Numbered from the stretch's first letter, positions 27,289 to 37,186 are shown. The stretch: DNA of 52,044 nucleotides from Amycolatopsis coloradensis (GCF_001953865.1 NZ_MQUQ01000002.1:1-52044), one strand, 5' to 3'. A program made the numbers and translations. The notes: a model not told the origin generated them from the sequence alone.

Positions 27289-27705
27289 TCAGGAATCTAC
27301 GCGACCGATGCCCACGGGCGACGTCGGCGGCTCCGAACGGACTTTCTGATTGCCGCCGCCCGGCTCCAGCCGTCCCTGCGAGTTGGCCGGCCAGCCCTGC
27401 CGTCGCTCCTGCGCGGGTTTGATCAGGCCGCCGCCGGAGCCGGCGACGATCACCAGCACCAGCGCGACCAGGATCCGCGGCAGGAACGCGATGATGTCGT
27501 CGAGCAGCGCGCTGACCGGATTGCTCTCACCGAATACGCCGGACGCGAACTGCAAGGCGATCAGGAGAATGAAGTAGTACACAAGTTTGACGAAGATCCC
27601 GCCAGCGTCGACATTCGTCGACAGAACCAATCCCCATGCCTTTGCCTTTGACACGGCCTTCGCGATCACCCAGCCGATGAGGATGATCAGGAATTCGACC
27701 GGTTG
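27289..27705 (-). pseudogene. TM-helix membrane protein, degenerate
   Basis: The minus strand encodes FLIILIGWVIAKAVSKAKAW, then STNVDAGGIFVKLVYYFILL, then a SALLDDIIAFLPRILVALVL segment. These are pieces of the conserved TM-helix repeat proteins (MscS-related, PF05552 type). In intact relatives about 20 residues separate AKAVSKA from the NVDAGG segment; they are missing here. The N-terminal first helix is also absent and the tail after LVIVAG turns into a polar, low-quality sequence (QERRQGWPANSQGRLEPGGG). I read it as a gene with internal deletion and lost ends; it could still make a short membrane peptide. Family assignment is from memory of relatives. Confidence 0.5.
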
Positions 27706-28112
27706 GGGCCGCGATGTATGGCGACAAGGTCGCATGCTTGCCCCAGACTGTCTTTCGGCTGCTCGCACACGGTGAAATCCCTCCTCCGCGCATCCGCTCC
27801 GAACACCGGCGCGGCTTGCGAGGAATCGTTGATCACGGGCCCGTCACCGGCGACTTGGCGACCCACGATCGAGTGAGTGAGGTAGCGGGAAAAGATCCAC
27901 AAGTCCCATACTTGTCCTACCGGTGGGGACCGGGGAGACGAGGCCGTCCGGCGCAGCGAAAAACGCTCGCGCCGGGCGGCCTCGAGTTTTATGCGAACAC
28001 CTTTCACCATTCATCGCCCTTGATCGCGCGACGTCTGTCCACTTCGGACGCGAGGCCGGTCCGGCCGCAGGACGAGGAGCATCTCGCCGGGGCGGACTAG
28101 GATCGGCTGACC
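27706..28112. other. gap before the fatty-acid regulator gene
   Basis: No gene supported on either strand. It may include faint remains of the 5' part of the broken TM-helix gene. It holds the hairpin at 27940-27983 and, next to the following start, TAGGAT at 28098-28103. Confidence 0.45.
27940..27983 (+). terminator. about 18-bp stem with AAAAA loop
   Basis: GAGGCCGTCCGGCGCAGCG pairs with CGCTCGCGCCGGGCGGCCTC with a bulge and one mismatch, followed by GAGTTTT. It looks like a factor-independent terminator although no intact gene lies directly upstream. Confidence 0.5.
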
Positions 28113-29327
28113 ATGGCTGATGCGACTTCCGGACGGCATGTGCCCAAGCACCACGGGCTGTCCGCCAAGACCCTCCGGCGGCTCGAACACGCCTCCGGCC
28201 GTCTCGCGAGTGCGAGCGTGGCGGTGATGGAGGAACGGCTGAGCTGGTTCGCCCGCCTTCCCGCCGACCAGCGCGCGAGCGTTCTGCTGATCACCCAGGC
28301 GGGTGCCGCCGGTTTCGTCGACTGGCTCCGCGACGCGAAGGAGGCGCTCTCCCTCACCACCGAGGCGTTCCGTGAAGCGCCGGCCGAACTGTCCCGCTGG
28401 GTGAGCCTGCGGCAGGCGGTCGGGATGGTGCGGCTGGCGATCGAGGTGTTCGAAGAGCAGCTGCCGGAGTTCGCCGCGAATGAGGCGGAACGCGCCGCGC
28501 TGATCGAAGGGATCCTGCGTTACGGCAGGGAAATCGCGTTCGCCGCCGCCAACTCCTACGCCGCCGCCGCCGAGGCGCGCGGCGCCTGGGACGCGCGATT
28601 GGAGGCGTTGGTCGTCGACGGCGTCGTCCGCGGTGACGCCGAGGAGGCCGTGCTCTCCCGTGCGGCCGCGCTCGGCTGGGATCCCGCCGCGCCCGCCACC
28701 GCGCTGGTCGGCACCCCGACGTCGGACGACCCGCCTGCCGTCGTGTTCGAAGTGCGCAGCCGCGCCGCGCGGGTGGGGCGCCCCGTCCTGCTTTCGGTGC
28801 AGGGGTCCCGGCTGGTCGTGGTCGTGGCCGGCCCCACCGACGGCAGCGTCAAGGACCGCGAGATCCTCACCAAACTGTCCGTCGCCTTCGCCGAGGGGCC
28901 GGTGGTCGCCGGGCCGACGGTGCCCACGCTCGCCGAGGCACACCACAGCGCGACAGAGGCGCTCTCCGGCCTGCGCGCCGTCGTCGGCTGGCCCGGTGCG
29001 CCGCGGCCCGCGAGATCGATCGACCTGCTGCCGGAGCGCGCGCTGTCCGGCGATCCCGAAGCGGAACGCCTGCTCGTGGAGCAGATCGCCCGGCCACTGG
29101 AGGAGGCGGGACCGGCACTGCTGCGGACGGTGGAGACCTATCTCGACAGCGGCGGTGTCCTCGAGATCTGCGCACGGACGTTGTTCGTGCATCCGAACAC
29201 CGTCCGGTACCGGTTGCGGAAGGCGGCCGAACTCACCGGCCGCCACGCCGCCGAATCGCGCGACGCCTGGGTGCTGAAGGTGGCGCTGACGGTCGGGCGG
29301 CTGGCCCGGGCCCGCGGGCTCTGGTAA
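28113..29327 (+). CDS. fasR: PucR-type regulator of fatty-acid synthesis
   Basis: 404 residues, homologous in layout to Streptomyces FasR and mycobacterial Rv2242, which activate or control the fab operon beside them. The N-terminal two thirds form a CdaR/GGDEF-like regulatory region; the C-terminal PucR helix-turn-helix reads LLRTVETYLDSGGVLEICAR, LFVHPNTVRYRLRKAAELTG (about residues 330-372). It stands directly upstream of fabD with a 180-bp promoter gap. TAGGAT at 28098 lies only 10 bases before the ATG and there is no Shine-Dalgarno, so the message may be leaderless. Control of the fab genes is inferred from synteny. Confidence 0.88.
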   Translation: MADATSGRHVPKHHGLSAKTLRRLEHASGRLASASVAVMEERLSWFARLPADQRASVLLITQAGAAGFVDWLRDAKEALSLTTEAFREAPAELSRWVSLRQAVGMVRLAIEVFEEQLPEFAANEAERAALIEGILRYGREIAFAAANSYAAAAEARGAWDARLEALVVDGVVRGDAEEAVLSRAAALGWDPAAPATALVGTPTSDDPPAVVFEVRSRAARVGRPVLLSVQGSRLVVVVAGPTDGSVKDREILTKLSVAFAEGPVVAGPTVPTLAEAHHSATEALSGLRAVVGWPGAPRPARSIDLLPERALSGDPEAERLLVEQIARPLEEAGPALLRTVETYLDSGGVLEICARTLFVHPNTVRYRLRKAAELTGRHAAESRDAWVLKVALTVGRLARARGLW

Positions 29328-29374
29328 ACCCGGTGGTAACGCTGCGCAGTGATGGACTTCATAGGGAAAGCTGG

Positions 29375-29403
29375 TTGAACCCGACAAGGCTTTTGGGTTA
29401 AGC
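29375..29403 (+). promoter_or_regulatory. probable fab operon promoter
   Basis: TTGAAC (29375-29380) and TTAAGC (29398-29403) are 17 bases apart, about 105 bp before fabD. The bases form a loose inverted repeat, TTGAACCC ... GGGTTAA, which would be a fitting site for the FasR-type activator. Confidence 0.45.
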
Positions 29404-29508
29404 ACAGTGATCAGGAAGGCACTTTTGGAGGGTTCCCACAATTACACTCGCCGGACTTGGTGAGCCTCGGCATCACGACCTCGGTGGCCGAGAGTGTTCC
29501 CTAGTGGA

Positions 29509-30435
29509 GTGACAGCAGCAGTCCTCGCCCCCGGTCAGGGTTCCCAAGCCCCAGGCATGCTCACCCCTTGGCTCGAGCTCGACGGTGCCCGCGCGCGCGT
29601 CGAAGCCTGGTCCGAGCGGGCCGGTCTCGATCTCGTCCGCCTCGGCACCGAAGCGGACGCCGAAGAGATCCAGGACACCGCGATCACCCAGCCGCTGATC
29701 GTGGCGCTCTCGCTGCTGGCGTTCGAACACCTCCAGCGCGAGGCACTTGTCGCCGCGGACGCGCCGGTCGCTGGGCACTCCGTCGGCGAGCTGGCCGCCG
29801 CCGCCATCGCCGGGGTCCTGAGCCCCGACGACGCCGTCGCGCTGGCCGCCATCCGTGGCGCCGAGATGGCGAAGGCGTGCGCGCTGGAGCCCACGAGCAT
29901 GGCCGCCGTCATGCTCGGTGACCCGGAGCAGGTCGTCGCCTGGCTCGACGGCCACGGCCTCGCCGCCGCGAACCGCAACGGCGCGGGCCAGATCGTCGCC
30001 TCGGGCGCCGCCGACGCGATCGAGAGGATCGTGGCCGAGCCACTCGAAGGCACCAAGGTCCGCGCGCTCAAGGTCGCGGGCGCGTTCCACACGGCGTACA
30101 TGGCCCCCGCGCAGGCGGCGCTCGCCGACCAGGCTGCGAAGATCACCCCGGCGGACCCGACGCGTCCGCTGCTGTCGAACGCCGACGGCCAGGTCGTCAC
30201 CAGCGGGGCCGAATACCTCGACCGGCTGGTCAAGCAGGTCACGAACCCGGTGCGCTGGGACCTGACCATGGACGGTCTGGTCTCCGCGGGCGTCACCACG
30301 ACGCTCGAACTCCCGCCGGCGGGCACGCTGACCGGGCTGGTCAAGCGGCAGCTCAAGGGAACCGTGACCACCACCATCGCGCTGAAGACGCCGGCCGAGC
30401 TGGCGAAGCTTCACGGGCAGGAGGACGCTTCGTGA
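29509..30435 (+). CDS. fabD: malonyl-CoA:ACP transacylase
   Basis: 308 residues from GTG 29509 (MTAAVLAPGQGSQAPGM); GTG 29494 would add five residues. It moves malonyl groups from CoA to ACP for type II fatty-acid synthesis. The nucleophile is S91 in VAGHSVGELAAAA; the substrate motif LAPGQGSQ is at the N-terminus, and AFHTAYMAPA near residue 190 holds the second catalytic His. First gene of fabD-fabH-acpP-fabF; its stop overlaps the fabH GTG (GTGA). Confidence 0.95.
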   Translation: MTAAVLAPGQGSQAPGMLTPWLELDGARARVEAWSERAGLDLVRLGTEADAEEIQDTAITQPLIVALSLLAFEHLQREALVAADAPVAGHSVGELAAAAIAGVLSPDDAVALAAIRGAEMAKACALEPTSMAAVMLGDPEQVVAWLDGHGLAAANRNGAGQIVASGAADAIERIVAEPLEGTKVRALKVAGAFHTAYMAPAQAALADQAAKITPADPTRPLLSNADGQVVTSGAEYLDRLVKQVTNPVRWDLTMDGLVSAGVTTTLELPPAGTLTGLVKRQLKGTVTTTIALKTPAELAKLHGQEDAS

Positions 30436-31415
30436 CCGACCGATCCACCTTGCGGCAGACCACGGGCGCCGCCGGCAGCCGCGTTCTCGGCGTCGGGAGC
30501 TTCCAACCCGAGAAGATCGTGACCAACGACGATCTGTCGCAGATCATGGACACCAACGACCAGTGGATCCGCGAACGGGTCGGCATCGTCGAGCGCCGGT
30601 TCGCCGAGAAGGACGAGTCGCTGGTCGACATGGCGGTCAAGGCGGGCACGGCGGCACTCGCCGATGCCGGGGTGGATCCGTCCGAAGTGGACACGGTCAT
30701 CCTGCCCAACTGCACGATGCCCACCCAGATCCCGAACGCCGCCGCCCAGGTCGCCGACCGGATCGGGATCACGCATCCGGCCGCGTTCGACCTCAACGCC
30801 GCCTGCGCCGGGTTCTGCTACGGCCTCGGTGTCGCCTCGGACCTGATCCGGGCGGGCAGCACGAAGAAGGCGCTCGTCATCGGCGCCGAGAAACTCACCG
30901 ACCACGTCGACCCGGTCGACCGCGCGAACGCGATCATCTTCGCCGACGGCGCCGGCGCGGCGGTGGTCGGCGCGGCCGACACCGCGCAGATCGGCCCGGT
31001 CGCCTGGGGCAGCGCGGGTGAGCACGTCGACCTCATCTACATGCGCGACGAAAAGTGGATCTACCAGGAGGGCCAGTCGGTCTTCCGCTGGGCGACCACG
31101 CAGATCGCGCCGATCGCGCTGCGGGCACTGGAGATCGCCGGACTCGAACCGTCCGATGTGGACGTGCTGATCCCGCACCAGGCCAACCTGCGCATCGTCG
31201 AGGCCATCGCCAAGAAGCTGCGCGCCAAGGGCGCCCGCGAGGACATGATCGTGGCCGACGACATCAAGTACTCGGGCAACACCTCGTCCGCGTCCATCCC
31301 CCTCGCGCTGGACCACATGCGCAAGGCAGGCACCGCGAAGCAGGGCGACGTCGTACTCGCCGTCGGCTTCGGCGCCGGACTCTCCTACGCGGGCCAGGCC
31401 TTCATCTGCCCGTGA
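30432..31415 (+). CDS. fabH: 3-oxoacyl-ACP synthase III
   Basis: 327 residues. The catalytic triad is complete: C125 in LNAACAGFCYGL, H249 in IPHQANLR and N283 in YSGNTSSAS. FabH joins an acyl-CoA primer to malonyl-ACP and sets the chain start (branched primers in most actinomycetes that have it at this locus). The gene overlaps fabD by 4 bp. Mycobacteria lack fabH here, so this locus follows the Streptomyces type in this respect. The specificity for branched or straight primers cannot be read by eye. Confidence 0.95.
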   Translation: MTDRSTLRQTTGAAGSRVLGVGSFQPEKIVTNDDLSQIMDTNDQWIRERVGIVERRFAEKDESLVDMAVKAGTAALADAGVDPSEVDTVILPNCTMPTQIPNAAAQVADRIGITHPAAFDLNAACAGFCYGLGVASDLIRAGSTKKALVIGAEKLTDHVDPVDRANAIIFADGAGAAVVGAADTAQIGPVAWGSAGEHVDLIYMRDEKWIYQEGQSVFRWATTQIAPIALRALEIAGLEPSDVDVLIPHQANLRIVEAIAKKLRAKGAREDMIVADDIKYSGNTSSASIPLALDHMRKAGTAKQGDVVLAVGFGAGLSYAGQAFICP

Positions 31416-31483
31416 TGAATACTTCCCCCGCGGGCGCCGTGCCCGCGGGGCAGCCGAAAGCATCACCGAGAAGGGAACAACCA

Positions 31484-31729
31484 GTGGCAGACAACGCAGA
31501 GATCCTCGCCGGCCTCGCCGAGATCGTCGAAGAGGTCGCCGGTGTGGCGCAGGACGACGTGACCGCCGAGAAGTCCTTCGTGGACGACCTCGACATCGAC
31601 TCGCTGTCCATGGTGGAGATCGCTGTTCAGGCCGAGGACAAGTTCGGCGTCAAGATCCCGGACGACGAGCTGGCGAACCTGAAGACCGTTGGCGACGCGG
31701 TGACCTACGTGTCCGCCAACTCCAAGTAA
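31484..31729 (+). CDS. acpP: acyl carrier protein
   Basis: 81 residues, acidic, four-helix carrier protein of fatty-acid synthesis. The phosphopantetheine Ser is S40 in DLDIDSLSMVEIAVQ. GTG 31484 (MADNAEILAGLAEIV) follows AAGGGA. It lies between fabH and fabF, its usual place. Confidence 0.96.
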   Translation: MADNAEILAGLAEIVEEVAGVAQDDVTAEKSFVDDLDIDSLSMVEIAVQAEDKFGVKIPDDELANLKTVGDAVTYVSANSK

Positions 31730-31769
31730 GTCACCAGTACTTGATGGCGCCGACCTTGGGGAGACTCCA

Positions 31770-33020
31770 ATGAGCAACATCGACGTCGTGATCACCGGGC
31801 TGGGTGCCACCACGCCGCTCGGCGGGGACGTCACGTCCACGTGGGACGGCCTGCTCGGCGGTGAGAGTGGCATCCGCCGGCTCGAAGCCGACTGGGTCGA
31901 CGAGCTCGACCTGCCGGTGAAGATCGGCGCCACGCTCGCCGTGGACCCGTCCGAGGTCCTCCCTCGGGTCCAGGCCCGCCGCCTGGACAGGTGCGAGCAG
32001 GTGGCGCTCATCGCCGCGCGTCAGGCTTGGGCGGACGCGGGCTTCGAGCAGCCGACCGATGAGCATCAGGATGTGGACCCCGAGCGCCTGGGGGTGACCA
32101 TCGGCACCGGTGTCGGCGGTCCGGTCACCCTGATCTCGCAGAACGATCTGCTGCACAAGCAGGGCCTCCGCAAGGTGTCCCCGCTGACCGTGCCGATGCT
32201 GATGCCGAACGGTCCGGCCGCGCACGTCGGCATCGACCTGAAGGCCCGTGCCGGCGTGCACTCGCCCGCCTCGGCCTGTGCCTCGGGTGCGGAAGGCATC
32301 GCCGCCGGCTACGAGATGATCCGGACCGGCCGGGCCGACGTCGTGGTCGCCGGTGGCGCCGAGGCGTGCATCCACCCGATCACCCTCGCCGGGTTCGCCC
32401 AGGCGAGGACGGTGTCCACCCGCAACGACGATCCCACGAAGGCTTCGCGGCCGTTCGACGCGAACCGCGACGGTTTCGTGCTCGGCGAGGGCTCCGGCGT
32501 CGTGATCCTGGAGCGGGCCGACCGCGCCAGGGCCCGCAACGCGCGGATCTACGCGCAGCTGAGCGGGTTCGGGATCACCTCGGACGCGTACCACATCACG
32601 GGTAACCACCCCGAAGGCATCGGCCAGATCGCCGCCATGCGCGCGGCGATGAAGATGGCCGGGGTCTCCCCTTCCGACGTCGGGCACGTCAACGCGCACG
32701 CGACCTCCACGGTCGTCGGCGACGTCGGCGAGGCCGCGGCGATCCGCAAGGCCGTCGGCGATCACACCGTGGTGACCGCTCCCAAGGGCGCACTCGGGCA
32801 CCTGGTCGGCGGCGCGGGCGCGGTCGAGGGCATCGCCACGATCCTGGCGATCTACCACGGCCTGATCCCGGCCACGCTGAACCTCGAGGACCTGGACCCG
32901 AAGGTGCAGCTCGACGTCGTGGCGGGCGAGGCCCGCAAGGCGGAGCTGACCGCGGCGATCAGCAACTCGTTCGGTTTCGGCGGGCACAACACGGCGCTGC
33001 TGTTCACTCCGGCGGCCTGA
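31770..33020 (+). CDS. fabF: 3-oxoacyl-ACP synthase II
   Basis: 416 residues, beta-ketoacyl-ACP synthase II that elongates acyl-ACP (KasA/FabF type). The catalytic residues are C170 in PASACASGAEG, H310 in VNAHATSTVVGD and H344 in GALGHLVGGAGA; the C-terminal SNSFGFGGHNTALLF is the family end. There is only one KAS II here, while mycobacteria have kasA-kasB in tandem. Followed by a 52-bp palindrome that closes the operon. Confidence 0.96.
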   Translation: MSNIDVVITGLGATTPLGGDVTSTWDGLLGGESGIRRLEADWVDELDLPVKIGATLAVDPSEVLPRVQARRLDRCEQVALIAARQAWADAGFEQPTDEHQDVDPERLGVTIGTGVGGPVTLISQNDLLHKQGLRKVSPLTVPMLMPNGPAAHVGIDLKARAGVHSPASACASGAEGIAAGYEMIRTGRADVVVAGGAEACIHPITLAGFAQARTVSTRNDDPTKASRPFDANRDGFVLGEGSGVVILERADRARARNARIYAQLSGFGITSDAYHITGNHPEGIGQIAAMRAAMKMAGVSPSDVGHVNAHATSTVVGDVGEAAAIRKAVGDHTVVTAPKGALGHLVGGAGAVEGIATILAIYHGLIPATLNLEDLDPKVQLDVVAGEARKAELTAAISNSFGFGGHNTALLFTPAA

Positions 33021-33038
33021 CGCCGGGGCTCGCTCGCT

Positions 33039-33090
33039 GCGATGAAGGGGCCTTTCAAAGCGAATTCGCTTTGAAAGGCCCCTTCATCGC
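33039..33090. terminator. 52-bp perfect palindrome (26-bp arms)
   Basis: Two 26-bp arms meet at GAATTC with no loop. The arm begins GCGATGAAGGGGCCTTTCAA. It separates fabF from the convergent P-type ATPase gene and shares TGAAGGGGCC with the repeat at 19080. Confidence 0.85.
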
Positions 33091-33103
33091 GTAAACTGGC
33101 CGG

Positions 33104-35464
33104 TCAGGCCTCGGAGCGCTTCACCAGATGCCGCCCGATCCACCAGGCGGCCTCCACCAGCACGATCCCCACCCCGGCGCAGGTGAACGCCGAGAGCGTG
33201 TACGCGCTCACACTCGGGTCCAGCGCGAAGAACTTCTGCGTGAACGGGATCAGGAACAACGCGAGCGTCAGCACGACCATCCCGCCGATCAGCAGGATCT
33301 TCCACCACTTGTACGGCCGCGCGACGATCCCGAGCACCCACAGCGCGATCGCGATGAGCGTGATCAGCGCGGTCGTCCCCGCTTGGATCTTGTCCACTTC
33401 GGACTGTCCGGATCCCTTGTACACCAGCAGGTAGCTCACGAACGTCGCGGTGGCGATGACCAGCCCGGCCGGGACGGCCATCCGCATCACCCTGCCGACG
33501 AAGCCGGTGCGGGCGCGTTCGTTGTTCGGCGCCAGCGAAAGCACGAAGGCGGGCAGGCCGATCGTGAACCAGGCGGTGATCGTGATGTGCCGCGGCAGGA
33601 ACGGGAACGGCACCTGCGCGATACCGACCATCAGCGCCAGCAGCACCGAGTAGACCGTCTTGGTGAGGAACAGGTTCGAGACGCGCTCGATGTTGCCGAT
33701 CACCCGGCGGCCCTCGGCGACCACATGCGGCAGGGTGGCGAACTTGTCGTCCAGCAGCACGATCTGCGCGACCGCGCGGGTGGCCGGGCTGCCGGCGCCC
33801 ATGGCGACGCCGATGTCCGCGTCCTTCAAGGCGAGGACGTCGTTGACGCCGTCGCCGGTCATCGCGACGGTGTGGCCCTTCGACTGGAGCGCCCCGACCA
33901 TCGCGCGTTTCTGCAACGGGGTGACGCGGCCGAAGACGGCGCGCTCCTCCACGGTGTCGGCCAGCTTTTCGGCGTCGTCCGGCAGTTTGCGCGCGTCGAC
34001 GGGCTTGTCCGCGCCGGGCAGGTCGAGCGTCCCCGCGACGGCGCCGACGGAGACGGCGTTGTCGCCGGAGATGACCTTGACCGCGACGTCCTGATGCGCG
34101 AAGAAGTCCAGAGTGTCTTTCGCGTCCGGACGGACCTTCTGCTCCAGCACCACGAGCGCGACCGGTTCGATGTCACCGGGGCCCTCCGCCGCGTCGACGG
34201 CCCGTGCGGCGCGGCCCAGCAGCAGGACCCGCAGACCGCGCGAACCGATCTTCTCGGCCTCCGCCCGGTGCTCTCCCTCGGGCAGCAGGACGTCGGCCGC
34301 GCCGAGCACCCAGTCGCCGTCGGCACCGAACGACGCGCCACTCCACTTCCGCGCCGAGGAAAACGGCATCGTCGTGGAAACCCGCCAGCCCGGATCGGTC
34401 CCGTGCGCCTCCGCGATGGCCTGGAGGCTCGCGTTCGGCCGCGGGTCGGCGGCGGCGAGCGCGGCCAGCACGGTGTCCACCGGGTGGCCGGGGGTGATCT
34501 CCCGGACCTCGGAAAGCCGCATCGCGTTCTCGGTGAGCGTCCCGGTCTTGTCCGCGCACACCACGTCGACCCGGGCCAGCCCCTCGATCGCCGGGAGTTC
34601 CTGCACCAGGCACTGACGCTTGCCGAGCCGGATGACGCCGACCGCGAGCGCGACGCTGGTCATCAGCACCAGGCCCTCGGGGACCATCGGCACGAGCGCC
34701 GCGACCATGCCGCGCAGCGCGTCCGGCCACGCCTGGTCGCCCGCGAGCTGGTTGTAGATGGTCAGCGCGCCCGCCGGGACGAGCAGGTAGGTGATGAACT
34801 TGAGGATCTTGTCGATGCCCTGCCGCAGTTCCGACTTCACCAGGGTGAACTTGCTGGCCTCCGCGGCCAGTTTCGCGGCGTAGGACTCGTCGCCGATGAT
34901 GTCCGCGCGGTAGGTGCCGCTGCCCGCGACGACGAAGCTGCCGGACAGCACCTTGTCGCCGGGCTGCTTGACCACCGGATCGGATTCGCCGGTCAGCAGC
35001 GACTCGTCGACCTCCAGTGCCTCGGCCGTCAGCGTCGGGCCGTCGACGACGATCTTGTCGCCGGGGCCCAGTTCGACGAGGTCGCCGAGGACGACGTCTT
35101 CCGGGGCGATCTCGACGCTCTGCCCGTCACGGCGGACGGTCGGTTTCGCCTGTCCCACGATGGCGAGCCGTTCCAGGGTCCGTTTCGCCCGGAGTTCCTG
35201 GATGATGCCGACCGCGCTGTTGACGATGATCAGTCCGCCGAACAGCCCGTCGATGAAGTACCCCGTCGACAGGATGAGGACGAACAGCACCCCGTAGATC
35301 GCGTTGATCCGGGTGAAGACGTTCGCGCGGATGATCTCGCCGGTGGTCCGGCTGGTCTTCGTGGAGACGGTGTTGGTCCTGCCCGCGGCGACACGCTCGG
35401 CGACCTCTTCACCGGAGAGTCCCCTCGAGGCGTCGGTCAGCAGGGCCGGCTGATCAAGTGCCAT
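33104..35464 (-). CDS. ctpE: P-type cation ATPase, CtpE-like
   Basis: 786 residues with the whole P-type ATPase plan: actuator motif LLTGESDPV (about residue 158), the helix-4 motif VPEGL (about 262), the phosphorylated Asp in [11 protein letters not shown] (about residue 306), and the hinge [20 protein letters not shown] (about 545-564); about ten membrane helices. There is no N-terminal metal-binding CxxC, so it is not a heavy-metal P1B pump. The helix-4 PEGL and overall sequence resemble mycobacterial CtpE, a calcium importer; K+ or Mg2+ are alternatives. Single gene, starting with ATG at 35464. Confidence 0.9.
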   Translation of the reverse strand: MALDQPALLTDASRGLSGEEVAERVAAGRTNTVSTKTSRTTGEIIRANVFTRINAIYGVLFVLILSTGYFIDGLFGGLIIVNSAVGIIQELRAKRTLERLAIVGQAKPTVRRDGQSVEIAPEDVVLGDLVELGPGDKIVVDGPTLTAEALEVDESLLTGESDPVVKQPGDKVLSGSFVVAGSGTYRADIIGDESYAAKLAAEASKFTLVKSELRQGIDKILKFITYLLVPAGALTIYNQLAGDQAWPDALRGMVAALVPMVPEGLVLMTSVALAVGVIRLGKRQCLVQELPAIEGLARVDVVCADKTGTLTENAMRLSEVREITPGHPVDTVLAALAAADPRPNASLQAIAEAHGTDPGWRVSTTMPFSSARKWSGASFGADGDWVLGAADVLLPEGEHRAEAEKIGSRGLRVLLLGRAARAVDAAEGPGDIEPVALVVLEQKVRPDAKDTLDFFAHQDVAVKVISGDNAVSVGAVAGTLDLPGADKPVDARKLPDDAEKLADTVEERAVFGRVTPLQKRAMVGALQSKGHTVAMTGDGVNDVLALKDADIGVAMGAGSPATRAVAQIVLLDDKFATLPHVVAEGRRVIGNIERVSNLFLTKTVYSVLLALMVGIAQVPFPFLPRHITITAWFTIGLPAFVLSLAPNNERARTGFVGRVMRMAVPAGLVIATATFVSYLLVYKGSGQSEVDKIQAGTTALITLIAIALWVLGIVARPYKWWKILLIGGMVVLTLALFLIPFTQKFFALDPSVSAYTLSAFTCAGVGIVLVEAAWWIGRHLVKRSEA

Positions 35465-35529
35465 GCGGCGACTCTATTCGGCACCGGTTTCCGCACGCGT
35501 CAGCCTGGGGGACCATGTCGACCCCTACT

Positions 35530-36123
35530 TCAGCATCTTTCGTGTTCGGGGTTGGTGCCGCCTTCGGTGGTGTCGACCCGCCAGGACCCGCTCTCCAGCC
35601 GCAGCGGCAGCACCAGCCGCCAGCGGATGCATCCCTCCGGCAGGTACACCGGCGCGTCGTCGACGTCCTGAGTGCTGGTGAAGGCGACGAGGACCCGGAG
35701 CGTGCCCGGCGCGCCCGGCTCGACGCGGTGGACGAGGATGCTGCCGTCCCGAGTGGACTGATAGTCCTTCTTCCACTCCACCGCGGTCTTGGTCTTGGCC
35801 CGTTCCCGGGTGACCACCGAAGTCCACTTCGCATAGTCGCGGTCGTTGATGGAGTCGAAATATCCCTGTAGTACCTGCCGGACGCTCTGGTACTGCGGAT
35901 GCGCGACGACGTCGGGCGTCACCTCGACGGCGGGCGATCCGGGCTGTGCGTCCGGGGCGACCGGCGACGGTGAAGCGCTGACGACCGGTTCGGTGGGCGC
36001 GGCCTCCGGGCGGAGGTAGAGATCACGCGCCAGCAGACCGACTCCGACGGTCAGGGAGATCACCACCACGAGGACGGGGATCAGCCACCGCTGGCGAGAG
36101 GTGGGGCGAGGCTGGGCGGTCAC
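35530..36123 (-). CDS. membrane-anchored protein with NTF2-like outer domain
   Basis: 197 residues. After a short cytoplasmic start, one membrane helix (WLIPVLVVVISLTVGVGLLA, about residues 13-32) anchors a linker rich in Pro, Ala and Ser (about 40-68). The outer domain begins YQSVRQVLQGYFDSINDRDY and runs to a W-x-V-DTTEG end, typical of small NTF2-like or lipoprotein-type folds. I cannot name a function. It lies between the P-type ATPase and the DUF3145 gene on the same strand. Confidence 0.78.
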   Translation of the reverse strand: MTAQPRPTSRQRWLIPVLVVVISLTVGVGLLARDLYLRPEAAPTEPVVSASPSPVAPDAQPGSPAVEVTPDVVAHPQYQSVRQVLQGYFDSINDRDYAKWTSVVTRERAKTKTAVEWKKDYQSTRDGSILVHRVEPGAPGTLRVLVAFTSTQDVDDAPVYLPEGCIRWRLVLPLRLESGSWRVDTTEGGTNPEHERC

Positions 36124-36164
36124 CCCGAAAGGTTAGCCGCCCGCCTCTTCCGTCTTCACGCCGT

Positions 36165-36668
36165 CTACCCGACCTGGTGCAGCCAGGTGACGGGAGCACC
36201 GTCACCGGCGTGCCGGTACGGTTCGAGCGCTTCGTCCCAATTGGCGGCGAGGAGCTCGTCAAGCTTGTGCGCCAGCGATTCTCCGGTGCGCACCTTGCTC
36301 ACGAGCGCGCGCAGCTGGTCTTCGCCCACGACGATGTCACCGTTGGCGCTGGTCCTGCCGTGCCACAGGCCGAGACCCGGAGCGAAACAGAACCTCTCTC
36401 CGTCGACCCCCGCACTGGGCTCTTCGGTGACTTCGAACCGGATCATCGGCCACGCCTTGAGCGCGGACGCCAGCTTTCCGCCGGTGCCCGAAGGCGCACG
36501 CCAACCACATTCGGCGCGGAGCTGTCCTGGACTGGCGGGCTGCGCCGTCCACTTCAACTCGACTCGGGCACCCAGGGTGCCCGAAATGGCCCACTCGACG
36601 TGCGGACAGACCGCAGACGGCGACGAGTGGACGTACACCACGCCACGGGTGTTGCCACGGGTGCTCAC
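36165..36668 (-). CDS. DUF3145 family protein
   Basis: 167 residues conserved in actinobacteria: GVVYVHSSPSAVCPHVEWAI at the start, MIRFEVTEEPSAGVDGERFC in the middle and a C-terminal ALVSKVRTGESLAHKLDELL. Function unknown. In Streptomyces the homologous gene follows fabF, so its presence close to the fab operon is a conserved link (family knowledge). GTG start at 36668. Confidence 0.88.
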   Translation of the reverse strand: MSTRGNTRGVVYVHSSPSAVCPHVEWAISGTLGARVELKWTAQPASPGQLRAECGWRAPSGTGGKLASALKAWPMIRFEVTEEPSAGVDGERFCFAPGLGLWHGRTSANGDIVVGEDQLRALVSKVRTGESLAHKLDELLAANWDEALEPYRHAGDGAPVTWLHQVG

Positions 36669-36838
36669 TGCTGACCTCCGCTACTCGACGAGGGGCGTCT
36701 TCCCCTACGACCTCGCGAGCTGCGCTGGTCAGGTGGCTCGTGCCGCCTCCCGGTACGCGTGAGCACATTGTGCACCCCAACTGTGCTGTTTGGCCACATG
36801 AACACCACAAGTCGCACCTGATTGGGACGAGGGACTCC

Positions 36839-36891
36839 GCGTGAAAGCCCCTCGGCCGCGGAAGGGTGGGGCGTGAAGGGGGCCTTCACGC
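36839..36891. repeat. TGAAGG/CCTTCA-type inverted repeat
   Basis: GCGTGAAAGCCCC (36839-36851) pairs at 12 of 13 bases with 36879-36891, and the smaller GTGAAGG-GGG-CCTTCAC (36873-36889) nests inside it. Same family as the elements at 19040 and 33039. Confidence 0.55.
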
Positions 36892-37005
36892 GGGTGATCG
36901 CGGGCGTGCCCCGGGCACGGATGCACCCAATGCCACCTTGGGCCATCACTGTCGGGGAGCGATCGCGGGAGCAGTGCCCCGCCAGCAGATCAGCCTTCAC
37001 GCGGC

Positions 37006-37186
37006 TCAGCCCTGTGCGCCCAGTGATTGCGCCGCGGCGAAGGTGTCCCCCAGGCCCGCGCCCTTGTCGAAGCTCGACGTGTACGGCCCCGCCGCCACGT
37101 ACGGCGAGCCGTTCGCGAACTTGCACGCCATGGCCTCGATGTCACCCGGGTGGGACGTGTCTCCCCGCTGGTCCGTTCGGAGGCGC
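37006..37186 (-). pseudogene. short unassigned frame, possible 3' remnant
   Basis: The frame reads HPGDIEAMACKFANGSPYVA, then an AGPYTSSFDKGAGLGDTFAA segment, and ends QSLGAQG-stop. Composition and codon use look protein-coding, unlike the other frames here. An in-frame TAG lies at about 37187. From its own ATG (about 37134) it would be a 41-residue peptide. The GxGDTF motif recalls the anion hole of PfkB/ADP-dependent kinases, but normally in a longer context, so it could be the 3' end of a deleted kinase gene. I cannot identify it with confidence. Confidence 0.35.

Noticed and set aside
27714..28100. Possible 128-residue gene before fasR
   Set aside because: Runs through a hairpin and has no recognisable features.
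33128..35671. Long open frame antisense to the P-type ATPase
   Set aside because: Shadow; the ATPase has every family motif.
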